Origin: Streptococcus sp. DD12 | GTDB lineage: Bacteria > Bacillota > Bacilli > Lactobacillales > Streptococcaceae | Length of the DNA: 34,083 nt | Reading direction: 5' to 3' | Assembly: GCF_001578885.1 (NCBI RefSeq) | Contig: NZ_KQ969498.1 | Span: 23,995 to 58,077 of the forward strand | Shown here: positions 1 to 5,766 of the stretch, piece after piece | Layout of the letters: each line of letters begins with the position of its first letter | Numbering within the stretch: the stretch's first letter is position 1 | Made by a program: the position numbers and the translations under genes | The notes under the pieces: generated by a model | The model's input: the letters and a program-made list of their open reading frames with translations, nothing else | Database searches by the model: none | Told to the model about the DNA's origin: nothing

Positions 1-43
1 TCTTTCTGTGTGAATAATATCCGCAATAGTTTGGTTTATGCCT

Positions 44-127
44 TTAGTGGTTTCTTCTTTTCTTATACCAACTAGAAATTAGCTGACATACTACTGCTAA
101 TGCGAATCCTACAAAGAAATATGCCAT
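44..127 (-). CDS. 27-residue membrane micropeptide, function unknown
   Basis: Reading on the minus strand, a clear GGAG ribosome site precedes an ATG that opens a 27-codon frame. The product begins MAYFFVGFALAVV, forms one hydrophobic helix (about residues 3-20) and ends in a strongly basic tail (KKRRNH). It is the first gene behind the promoter with the ComR-like palindrome at 304-319 and the first copy of the repeated leader. It shares only its first residues (MAY) with the peptide at 1226-1291, because the duplication ends there. It could be a leaderless bacteriocin-like peptide, a small immunity or toxin-like peptide, or a regulator; nothing in the sequence decides. It has no double-glycine leader. 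Downstream genes, if any, lie outside the window. Confidence 0.5.
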   Translation of the reverse strand: MAYFFVGFALAVVCQLISSWYKKRRNH

Positions 128-319
128 ATTGTTTGCTCCTTTGCATTTACTTTTGTTTTGCGATTCCCCAAACCTTATAAAACCTCGCTAAGTGCCATAA
201 GGTAGCTTCTATTCTCTTAAAATAAGAGGGATGCATCCAATAGCTCTCAGAAGCTTGTTATGAGCTATGGCTTTATTATAAGCTAGACCCTAATAAAAAA
301 ATAGTGACATTCATGTCAC
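123..319 (-). repeat. Leader/promoter repeat copy A (about 197 bp)
   Basis: Nearly identical to copy C (1287-1480), from the palindrome through the -10 box and 5' untranslated region up to the start codon. A shorter version (copy B) lies at 955-1023. The transcript (minus strand) can fold into a hairpin with arms ATAGCTC and GAGCTAT, a GGATGCATCC palindrome, a CTCTTATTTTAAGAG hairpin, and a last stem ACCTTAT/ATAAGGT enclosing CACTTAGCG. The repeat ends just inside the following reading frame, so regulatory DNA was duplicated without the gene. Confidence 0.85.
275..319 (-). promoter_or_regulatory. Promoter A: ComR-like palindrome plus TATAAT
   Basis: The perfect palindrome GTGACATTCATGTCAC (304-319) lies 23 bp upstream of a TATAAT -10 box (275-280), with a T-rich tract following the palindrome on the minus strand. 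GACAT-NN-ATGTC, then T-tract, then -10 is the architecture described for ComR (Rgg-type competence regulator) targets in streptococci. No -35 box is evident, as expected for an activator-dependent promoter. Assignment to ComR is by motif resemblance only. Confidence 0.6.
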
Positions 320-453
320 CCTACTAGACACCTATAAGTCGGTATCAGCTTTTTCCTATCCATTGCCTGAACAAGTACATACTTGCTCCTTAATCTACTA
401 TACCATCCCCCAAGTACAAAATTTGAACTGCTATTTAGGCATAAAAATGCAAC
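320..453. other. Intergenic spacer between promoter A and the bacteriocin operon terminator
   Basis: No convincing gene. On the minus strand there is an 11-codon frame (380 to 345, MYLFRQWIGKS) with an AAGGAG six bases before its ATG and a weak TATAGT further upstream. It is too short to call, but the ribosome site is good. The rest is AT-rich sequence with no recognised motif. Confidence 0.5.
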
Positions 454-485
454 AAAAGGAAGCTGAGATAGACATCCCAGCTTCC
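454..485 (-). terminator. Terminator of the bacteriocin operon
   Basis: Inverted arms GGAAGCTG (458-465) and CAGCTTCC (478-485), with GAT/ATC extending the stem. On the minus strand it is followed by TTTTGTTG. It closes the transcript carrying the genes at 562-1291. Confidence 0.8.
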
Positions 486-561
486 ATAACTTAATTCGAT
501 ATTGTCTATACTAAACTAAGATTCATTAGTCTTAAATTAGGGCTTTATCACTAGTTAATTA

Positions 562-729
562 CTACTTATTTTCAATTCCCCAATTTTTGAACAATAGACT
601 AAAGACAATCAGACTTAAACCAGCTAAGTTAATCGTCTGATGCAGGAAATCCATATTTCTAGATAAATTAAAGAATCCCATCCCTAAAAGGACAATAGCC
701 AATAAGTACGCTCTTTTTTGTTTTAGCAT
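562..729 (-). CDS. Small membrane protein, putative bacteriocin immunity protein (55 aa)
   Basis: A 55-residue protein beginning MLKQKRAYLLAIVLL, with two hydrophobic segments (about residues 6-20 and 29-46), a short polar link and a polar end. The start is the ATG with GAGGAGAA just upstream; the in-frame ATGs further upstream have no ribosome site. It lies 13 bases downstream of a double-glycine bacteriocin gene and just before the operon terminator. That is the usual place for an immunity gene in streptococcal class II bacteriocin operons. The immunity role is inferred from position, size and membrane topology; I recognise no specific family. Confidence 0.6.
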   Translation of the reverse strand: MLKQKRAYLLAIVLLGMGFFNLSRNMDFLHQTINLAGLSLIVFSLLFKNWGIENK

Positions 730-742
730 AGTCTTCTCCTCG

Positions 743-928
743 TTATTGACAAAATGTCGCATAACCAACTAAAGCTCCGCCCCAGTATCCGACAGGTCCT
801 CCTGCAGAACCCACTAATGCAGAGCCAATAGTACCGGCATAGCAGGCAGCCCAATTTACTCCCCCTTCGACATGCGAAAGCGTTTCAATATCAAGAGTTT
901 CAAACTTTTTAACGATTTGTGTTGTCAT
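743..928 (-). CDS. Class II (double-glycine leader) bacteriocin precursor
   Basis: A 61-residue precursor. The leader is MTTQIVKKFETLDIETLSHVEGG (cut expected after Gly-Gly at residue 23), a typical double-glycine leader processed and exported by ComA/BlpA-type peptidase ABC transporters. The mature part of 38 residues begins VNWAACYAG, is rich in Gly, Ala and Val, has several small-xxx-small motifs of the kind that pack helices in two-peptide bacteriocins, and carries two Cys (mature residues 6 and 37) that could form a disulfide. The start has AAAGGAGAAAA upstream. Copy B of the repeated leader lies directly before it. No transporter or partner peptide is in the window, so it may depend on a transporter elsewhere. 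Confidence 0.85.
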   Translation of the reverse strand: MTTQIVKKFETLDIETLSHVEGGVNWAACYAGTIGSALVGSAGGPVGYWGGALVGYATFCQ

Positions 929-954
929 TATTTTTCTCCTTTTCTGCAAATAGT

Positions 955-1023
955 CAAACCTTATAAAACCTCGCTAAGCGCCATAAGGTAGCTTCTATTT
1001 CTCTTAAACTAAGAGGGATGCAT
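955..1023 (-). repeat. Leader repeat copy B (short, intercistronic)
   Basis: About 69 bp matching the downstream half of copies A (169-236) and C: the CTCTTA hairpin and the stem ACCTTAT/ATAAGGT around CGCTTAGCG. It lacks the palindrome and -10 box. It lies between the 65-residue membrane protein gene and the bacteriocin gene, so it is an RNA element within the operon rather than a promoter. Confidence 0.8.
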
Positions 1024-1031
1024 TTTATGAG

Positions 1032-1229
1032 TCATTTCTCATTTTTTTGTTCACGTTTTGGAACAAAAGGCATAACAGTGATAAAGGCCATAACTGTTGT
1101 AAAAGCCACTAAGTAAACCTTGTTTTCTTGGATGAAGCTCACACCTCCAAAAAGATAAGCAAGTGCGAATACCAAAATAACTAAGCCAAGGTTGATAACG
1201 GTTGTTTTGATTGCTTTTGAATTTTTCAT
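1032..1229 (-). CDS. Small two-helix membrane protein in bacteriocin operon (65 aa)
   Basis: A 65-residue protein beginning MKNSKAIKTTVINLG, with two predicted membrane helices (about residues 9-30 and 37-56) and a charged end (PKREQKNEK). Its ATG overlaps the TGA stop of the 21-residue peptide gene (ATGA), so the two are probably translationally coupled. Immunity protein is the most likely role given the operon, but the peptide just before it does not look like a complete bacteriocin, so the partner is unclear. A fused peptide product through frameshifting is possible but unsupported. No family recognised. Confidence 0.6.
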   Translation of the reverse strand: MKNSKAIKTTVINLGLVILVFALAYLFGGVSFIQENKVYLVAFTTVMAFITVMPFVPKREQKNEK

Positions 1230-1291
1230 ATCGTATGACCACCACCAGAAACAGTTGCAAGTGTTTCCACTGTCAAAGTTTGATAAGCCAT
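1226..1291 (-). CDS. 21-residue double-glycine leader-like micropeptide
   Basis: First frame behind promoter C: MAYQTLTVETLATVSGGGHTI. The sequence up to the glycines looks like the end of a double-glycine leader (hydrophobic residues at the usual spacing, then SGG), but only four residues follow. It has an AAAGGAG ribosome site and its stop overlaps the next start in ATGA fashion. It could be a relic of a bacteriocin that lost its mature part, a very small secreted signal, or a coupling peptide that only drives translation of the downstream gene. The intact start, ribosome site and overlap argue that translation is maintained. Confidence 0.5.
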   Translation of the reverse strand: MAYQTLTVETLATVSGGGHTI

Positions 1292-1480
1292 ATTGTCTGC
1301 TCCTTTGCATTTACTTTTTGGCGATTGTGACAACCTCATCAGCCTCGCTAAGCGCCATAAGGTAGCTTCTATTTCTCTTAAAATAAGAGGGATGCATCCA
1401 ATAGCTCTCAGAAGCTTGTTATGAGCTATGCTTTTATTATAAGCTAGACCCAAATAAAAAAATAGTGACATTCATGTCAC
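1287..1480 (-). repeat. Leader/promoter repeat copy C (about 194 bp)
   Basis: Near-identical to copy A over the palindrome, -10 region and most of the 5' leader. It differs mainly near the downstream stem: the arm pairing with ACCTTAT is ATGAGGT here instead of ATAAGGT. That keeps every pair through one U-G wobble, which suggests the stem is maintained. Confidence 0.85.
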
Positions 1481-1483
1481 TAT
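1436..1483 (-). promoter_or_regulatory. Promoter C: ComR-like palindrome plus TATAAT
   Basis: The palindrome GTGACATTCATGTCAC at 1465-1480 extends to a perfect 22-bp inverted repeat (1462-1483). It is followed on the minus strand by a run of T and, after the same 23-bp gap as promoter A, TATAAT (1436-1441). It drives the genes at 562-1291. The same inverted repeat could also terminate the gene upstream, whose TAG stop overlaps it. The identical palindrome-to-TATAAT spacing in copy A, where the flanking symmetry is lost, favours an operator role. Confidence 0.6.
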
Positions 1484-1719
1484 TTTTTGTCCTTAGACTG
1501 GGATCGCTCACATAAATAATAACACAAGCAGACCAGTGGAAACATGATGAAAAGTTGGCTTTTAAAGCCACCTTCCCAAAAGCCGAGTCTTTGAGTCAAG
1601 GCGAGATAGAGGCGCAAGCCAAGCAAAAGCACAAACAAAAGCAGGTAAAAGGCAAAAAACAACCGAACAGCGGTTAAGAAAGGTTTGTTTTTGAGAGAAT
1701 CTTTAAGTGATGACTTCAC
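1480..1719 (-). CDS. Small membrane protein of unknown function (79 aa, GTG start)
   Basis: Start chosen at a GTG eight bases after AAAGGAG; upstream in-frame ATG codons have no ribosome site and would run through the adcB terminator. The product (VKSSLKDSLKNKPF...) has an amphipathic basic start, a long hydrophobic helix (about residues 16-40), a loop with Trp-Glu-Gly-Gly, a second helix (about 52-68) and a charged tail (SQSKDKK). It has its own promoter (1754-1782) and lies between the adcRCB terminator and the bacteriocin operon. It may be an immunity-type protein. No family recognised. Confidence 0.5.
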   Translation of the reverse strand: MKSSLKDSLKNKPFLTAVRLFFAFYLLLFVLLLGLRLYLALTQRLGFWEGGFKSQLFIMFPLVCLCYYLCERSQSKDKK

Positions 1720-1753
1720 AGGTAAGCTCCTTTGTATCGAAAATCTTAGTCTT

Positions 1754-1782
1754 ATCTTACCCTTTTTGCGACCAAAGAACAA
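1754..1782 (-). promoter_or_regulatory. Probable promoter of the 79-aa membrane protein gene
   Basis: Minus strand TTGTTC (1777-1782), 17 bp, TAAGAT (1754-1759), about 35 bases before the GTG start. Confidence 0.45.
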
Positions 1783-1792
1783 GCTGTCACCT

Positions 1793-1817
1793 AAAAAAAG
1801 CCCTTCAGACGAAGAGC
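1793..1817 (-). terminator. Terminator of adcRCB
   Basis: Minus strand GCTCTTC-GTCT-GAAGGGC (one G-U pair) followed by seven T, shortly after the adcB stop. Confidence 0.8.
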
Positions 1818-1834
1818 AGGATTTTATGTAACAA

Positions 1835-2650
1835 TTACCCAAAGCGCTTAAGCAAGGTTTGCCCCAAAGTTACTAGGGTAAAGATAGCAATGAAAATCAT
1901 GGTAATCGTAGCACTGGCAGGTGTCTCACTGTAGTAGGAGATGACAATCCCTGACAGCATACCGACAAAGCCAATCAGCACGGACAAGACAATGGTCCAG
2001 CGAAAACTTCTCCCCAAGCGCATGGCGATACTGGCTGGTAATATCATAATGGTAGAGACCAAAAGAGCCCCTGCTGCAGGAATCATCAAGGCGATAGCGA
2101 CACCTGTCACCACATTGAAAGCCAGAGACATGAGACGAACGGGAAGCCCATCGACAAAGGCGGTATCCTCATCAAAGGTTAAGATATACATGGGGCGTAT
2201 GAAAAAAGCGACCAGGATGAGGATGACTGCTGCGATGGCCGCCAAGGCCCAGACCTGACTACTAGAGATGGTAATTACCGAACCAAAGAGGTATTGTTCT
2301 AGAGAAACTGTTGAGCCCCCATTAGAGTAGGAGGTTACTATCAGGGCCAAGGCCAAGCCAAAGGACATGAGAATGGCTGTCGATACCTCCATATAATGCT
2401 TGTATACGGTCCGCAAGTACTCCATCACGACGGCTGCTACGGTGACGACCAGGAGGGTCGCCCAAGACGTATTCCACCCCAGAAGCAAGCCAAAAGCGAC
2501 ACCTGCTAGGGACACGTGACTCAAGGTATCACTGAGAAGGCTTTGGCGGCGCAGAATTAAAAATATTCCTAGGATAGGCGCAAAAAGGCTCATGGCCACG
2601 ATAGCCCAAACAGCCCTCAGCATAAAACTGTAATTAAATAAATCCAACAT
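1835..2650 (-). CDS. adcB: Zinc ABC transporter permease AdcB
   Basis: 271 residues, very hydrophobic, with about eight membrane segments. It belongs to the ZnuB/ABC-3 family of metal ABC transporter permeases; the segment near residue 20 (GIFLILRRQSLLSDTLSHVSLAGVA) is characteristic. It forms the channel for Zn(II) import, powered by AdcC and fed by lipoproteins AdcA/AdcAII. Its start abuts the adcC stop (shared base), so it is last in the adcRCB operon and followed by a terminator. No adcA gene follows, as in those streptococci where adcA lies elsewhere. Confidence 0.93.
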   Translation of the reverse strand: MLDLFNYSFMLRAVWAIVAMSLFAPILGIFLILRRQSLLSDTLSHVSLAGVAFGLLLGWNTSWATLLVVTVAAVVMEYLRTVYKHYMEVSTAILMSFGLALALIVTSYSNGGSTVSLEQYLFGSVITISSSQVWALAAIAAVILILVAFFIRPMYILTFDEDTAFVDGLPVRLMSLAFNVVTGVAIALMIPAAGALLVSTIMILPASIAMRLGRSFRWTIVLSVLIGFVGMLSGIVISYYSETPASATITMIFIAIFTLVTLGQTLLKRFG

Positions 2651-3357
2651 TAAAGACTCGCTCCTTTCTGGTCATCCTTGTCGTGGATGTTAAAACAGCG
2701 CCAAGGTAGCTCTTTATTTTGCACCAAGTGAATGTTGCGGTCAGCGTATTTGGCAACTTCTTCAGGGTCGTGGGTAATCATCAAAACCGCCTTGCCATGC
2801 CGATGCGCACTGTGCTCCATCAGTTCATAAAAAGTATCTTGCGTACTGGCATCCATTCCTGTGGTTGGCTCATCTAGGATGAAGATATCTGGGTCAGAGG
2901 CAAACATCCGTGCAATGACGACACGTTGTTTTTGCCCACCAGAAAGGCTCCCAATCCGTTTGTTGCGACTCTCCCACATCCCGACAGACTCTAAACTTGC
3001 TTTGATGTGGGCCTCATCATGCGAGGTCAAACGTCGAAACCAGCCTTTACGAGGGTACCGCCCTGATTTGACAAACTCATAGACGGTGCTGGGAAATCCA
3101 GCGTTAAAACTTGCAATCTGTTGGGGCAGATAGGCGAGACGAAGCTTTTTCCCGGAAATACTCGTCTTTGCAATGGTCACTGTACCTGTCTTTGGTTTTA
3201 AAATCCCCAAAGTTGCTTTGACAAGGGTGGACTTGGCTGCCCCATTTTCTCCCGTCAAGGTCACAAACTCCCCGCTATCGATATGGTAGGTGACCCCCTC
3301 TAGAACAGGGTCTTGGTCGTATTGAAAGGCAAGGTTTTCTACGGTAATGTATCTCAT
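2650..3357 (-). CDS. adcC: Zinc ABC transporter ATPase AdcC
   Basis: 235 residues. Walker A reads GENGAAKST (about 36-44), with Ala in place of the usual second Gly, a variant I associate with streptococcal AdcC. The signature LSGGQKQR lies near residue 138 and Walker [12 protein letters not shown] near 157, followed by the H-loop in MITHDPEEV. It energises AdcB for zinc uptake. Its start overlaps the adcR stop by four bases and its stop abuts adcB, so the three are translationally linked. Confidence 0.93.
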   Translation of the reverse strand: MRYITVENLAFQYDQDPVLEGVTYHIDSGEFVTLTGENGAAKSTLVKATLGILKPKTGTVTIAKTSISGKKLRLAYLPQQIASFNAGFPSTVYEFVKSGRYPRKGWFRRLTSHDEAHIKASLESVGMWESRNKRIGSLSGGQKQRVVIARMFASDPDIFILDEPTTGMDASTQDTFYELMEHSAHRHGKAVLMITHDPEEVAKYADRNIHLVQNKELPWRCFNIHDKDDQKGASL

Positions 3358-3794
3358 GCGTCTTTTAAGGTCCTTTCTAAATCTTTGAGAAATGCCACAA
3401 TAACAGCCTGTTGGTCACTGTCAAAAGCCTCTGCCAGGGCTTGGTAGCGTGACTGGGTCATGCTGTGGTGGTCGGCGTGTTCCTGCGCGATGGGTTTGCC
3501 AGCTTGCGACAGTTGAAAATAGGTGACCCGAGCATCCTTTTTGTCACGAATAGTTTCAATCAGTTCTAATTTGAGCAACTGCTTGCAAGATTTGGTTACG
3601 GCTGCTTGACTGACAGCAAGTTCACGCGCCAAATCTGAGTTTGTCTGTGGTTTCTCCTGTAAGAGCATGAGAATATGCTCCTGGGTATTGTTGAGGGCCA
3701 ACTCACTCTGGCATTCCCCCAAGAGCAGTTCGTGTTGATTTTCTGCCCGCATCAATATGGCATTGATGGTATGATCGATTTGTTCCGCAAACAT
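3354..3794 (-). CDS. adcR: Zinc-responsive MarR-family repressor AdcR
   Basis: 146 residues with a winged-helix MarR fold (recognition segment around [12 protein letters not shown], 62-73). The zinc ligands known from pneumococcal AdcR (Glu24, Cys30, His42, Glu107, His108, His112) all have counterparts at a constant offset of two: Glu22, Cys28, His40, Glu105, His106 and His110. It represses zinc uptake genes when zinc is bound. It is first in adcRCB, with a perfect AdcR box overlapping its own 5' leader, so autoregulation is expected. Confidence 0.95.
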   Translation of the reverse strand: MFAEQIDHTINAILMRAENQHELLLGECQSELALNNTQEHILMLLQEKPQTNSDLARELAVSQAAVTKSCKQLLKLELIETIRDKKDARVTYFQLSQAGKPIAQEHADHHSMTQSRYQALAEAFDSDQQAVIVAFLKDLERTLKDA

Positions 3795-3803
3795 GGCAAC
3801 TCC

Positions 3804-3815
3804 TTAACCAGTTAA
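3804..3815 (-). promoter_or_regulatory. AdcR operator
   Basis: TTAACCAGTTAA is a perfect match to the AdcR consensus TTAACYRGTTAA. It lies between the -10 box (3829-3834) and the adcR start codon, nine bases before the ATG and overlapping the ribosome site region, so bound AdcR would block transcription of its own operon. Confidence 0.9.
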
Positions 3816-3828
3816 ATTTCTAGTTGCC

Positions 3829-3856
3829 ATTATACCGCAAATAAAAAAAGAATCAA
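3829..3856 (-). promoter_or_regulatory. adcR promoter
   Basis: Minus strand TTGATT (3851-3856), 16 bp, TATAAT (3829-3834). The -35 hexamer is part of the right arm of the upstream ispE terminator hairpin. Confidence 0.75.
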
Positions 3857-3872
3857 GCTTTAGTTGACTCTT
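3843..3872 (-). terminator. ispE terminator
   Basis: Minus strand AAGAGTCAA-loop-TTGATTCTT followed by seven T, just after the ispE stop. It overlaps the adcR -35 box. Confidence 0.8.
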
Positions 3873-3878
3873 TTCGTC

Positions 3879-4727
3879 TTAAAGGGTGCGCACCTTGTAG
3901 ACCTCTTTGCAGAAGCCCTTGACGCTATTGACCACACGGTCTGCTTTTTTTGAGGTAGAACACAGGGCAAAAACCGTTGGCCCACTCCCTGTCATCAGTG
4001 CAATATCTGCACCCGAAGCTAGCATGCGGTCTTTGATTTTTTGGATAAAAGGCTTTTTAGCAATGGTAATATCTTCGAGCGAATTCCCCATATGCGCTAA
4101 AATCTGGTCATAATCCTCTGCCAAAATGGCTTCTGACAGGGCTGAGATATCCACCCGACTGATGGTCGCAACGTCAATCTCCTTGAAAATATGCCGTGTC
4201 GAGATGCCAAAATGAGGTTTCACCAGAACCACCCAAGCCTTGACTTGTTTGGGCAAGAGTTCCACTTGCTCCCCCTTGCCTGTCACCAGAGCGCAACCTC
4301 CTTTGAGGCAATAGGGAACATCGCTACCGATGGCAAAACCAATCTCTGCCATGGCCTCTTTATCCATACCGAGATGCCAGAGTTGGTTGAGGGCTCGAAT
4401 GGTCGCTGCAGCGTCACTAGACCCACCACCTAGTCCTGCACAGATAGGGATACGCTTGTCCAGCGTGATGGCTACACCTTGTCGGATAGCAAAGCGCTGT
4501 TTAATCAGTTGGGCAGCCTTATAAACATCATTTTTCTTATTTAGAGGCATACGGTTACTGTTAGAGGTAACCGTAATAACATCGTCTTCTAGAGGGCGAA
4601 CAGTGACATAATCATTTAAATCCACACTGGTCATAATCATGGCCAGTTGGTGGTAGCCGTCGTCACATTTTCCGGCTATATCCAGCCCGAGATTAATCTT
4701 GGCTGGTGCTTTTTCGATAACTTCCAT
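3879..4727 (-). CDS. ispE: 4-diphosphocytidyl-2-C-methyl-D-erythritol kinase family (IspE)
   Basis: 282 residues, GHMP kinase superfamily. The N-terminal KAPAKINLGLDI motif and the ATP-binding glycine loop PICAGLGGGSSDAAA (near residue 95) are diagnostic, and a C-terminal GSGPTVFALC segment matches motif 3. IspE phosphorylates CDP-methylerythritol in the non-mevalonate isoprenoid pathway. Streptococci usually make isoprenoids through mevalonate yet keep this gene, so the real substrate may differ. The start at MEVIEKAP has AAAGGAAAG upstream; the frame extends further 5' but through the promoter. It has its own promoter and terminator. Confidence 0.88.
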   Translation of the reverse strand: MEVIEKAPAKINLGLDIAGKCDDGYHQLAMIMTSVDLNDYVTVRPLEDDVITVTSNSNRMPLNKKNDVYKAAQLIKQRFAIRQGVAITLDKRIPICAGLGGGSSDAAATIRALNQLWHLGMDKEAMAEIGFAIGSDVPYCLKGGCALVTGKGEQVELLPKQVKAWVVLVKPHFGISTRHIFKEIDVATISRVDISALSEAILAEDYDQILAHMGNSLEDITIAKKPFIQKIKDRMLASGADIALMTGSGPTVFALCSTSKKADRVVNSVKGFCKEVYKVRTL

Positions 4728-4755
4728 ATCGCTTTCCTTTGATGATAATGGTCCT

Positions 4756-4785
4756 ATTATACCAAAACTGCGATAGGGTTGACAA
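4756..4785 (-). promoter_or_regulatory. ispE promoter
   Basis: Minus strand TTGTCA (4780-4785), 18 bp, extended TGG-TATAAT (4756-4761), about 30 bases before the ispE ATG. Confidence 0.8.
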
Positions 4786-4829
4786 ATCAGGAGCCAAACG
4801 CCGTCATACAAGGGCTAGAAAAGCCAACC

Positions 4830-5666
4830 TCAAAGCAAGCCCAATTCTTTAAATCCTTGGTAGAGGCCATCGTGTTCGACATCGGCTACGATTTTATCAG
4901 CCATAGCCTTAATCTCAGGGCCACCATTTCCCATAGCTACTCCTATCTGGCAGTAGTCTAGCATCGGAATATCCACCTTGGCATCCCCAAAAGCAATGGT
5001 TTGACTTTTATCCACACCTAAATGCTGGAGTAACACTTCGATAGCATGGGCTTTGGTAATGTCTTTGACACCAAGATCGCCAAAGAGGGCTTCCTCGCCA
5101 CGACCTCCCCAGGTACCTGCCTTGAGGTCTGGAAAGGCTTGCTTGGCCTCTAAAAAGTCCTGATAACTCTTAAGGATAAAGCTAACCTTATTGAGGTCAT
5201 CACGGTAGAGGTTGCCTCCAAAAACCATCCCATGCATGAGGTCCTCAACCTGCAGGTCATGGACTTGTTCTTGTGTCTTGCCTTTTCCTAGGGCATAGTG
5301 TTGCAAGACAGGTCGGCCAGCCTCTCTAAAATTCGGGCTTGCAAAAAGACCATTATTAGACTCCAAATAAAAGTCCAGACCACGTGCTTGTAACCAGTCC
5401 ACAACCGCATGCGCCTGCTCTTGGGGGATGACCTGGTGCATGATGACTTGCCCCCTGTCTTCGACATAGGAACCATTTCCTCCAATCATGCCATCTAAGC
5501 CAATCGCCCAAATCTTTTCAGGCATTTCTGCACGGCTACGACCTGTGGAGACATAAACTTTATGCCCGTTTGCTCTGGCTGTTTGGATGGCACCAACAGC
5601 AGATTCGGGAATCCGATTGTGATAGTCCACCAAGGTCCCGTCAACATCTAAAAAAATAACTGCCAT
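4830..5666 (-). CDS. HAD superfamily (Cof-type) hydrolase
   Basis: 278 residues. Motif I is FLDVDGTL with the nucleophile Asp and acid/base Asp near residues 7-9, followed by STGR (motif II). The late motif AFGDAKVDIPMLDYC carries the metal-binding Asp pair, a Cof/YidA-like C2-cap HAD layout. Such enzymes dephosphorylate sugar phosphates or nucleotide-type metabolites; the substrate cannot be read from sequence. The start is preceded by GGAGGAGGAC. A TGCTACAAT extended -10 (5699-5704) lies just after the terminator of the gene upstream, so it is probably transcribed on its own. Confidence 0.85.
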   Translation of the reverse strand: MAVIFLDVDGTLVDYHNRIPESAVGAIQTARANGHKVYVSTGRSRAEMPEKIWAIGLDGMIGGNGSYVEDRGQVIMHQVIPQEQAHAVVDWLQARGLDFYLESNNGLFASPNFREAGRPVLQHYALGKGKTQEQVHDLQVEDLMHGMVFGGNLYRDDLNKVSFILKSYQDFLEAKQAFPDLKAGTWGGRGEEALFGDLGVKDITKAHAIEVLLQHLGVDKSQTIAFGDAKVDIPMLDYCQIGVAMGNGGPEIKAMADKIVADVEHDGLYQGFKELGLL

Positions 5667-5710
5667 AAGAATGTCCTCCTCCTTTAACTCTCGGCCCCAT
5701 TGTAGCATAG

Positions 5711-5746
5711 AAAAAACACCCTCGGCTAAGCCTATCCTTGGGTGTT
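5711..5746 (-). terminator. Terminator after the 5767-6417 gene
   Basis: Minus strand AACACCC (5740-5746) pairs with GGGTGTT (5715-5721) and is followed by TTTTTT. It ends the nrdR-dnaB-dnaI-der-linked transcript. Confidence 0.8.
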
Positions 5747-5766
5747 CTGATACTATCTTAGGATTG

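Noticed and set aside
1707..1934. Plus-strand frame across the end of adcB
   Set aside because: No ribosome site, antisense to adcB and its terminator, product without recognisable features; a shadow frame.
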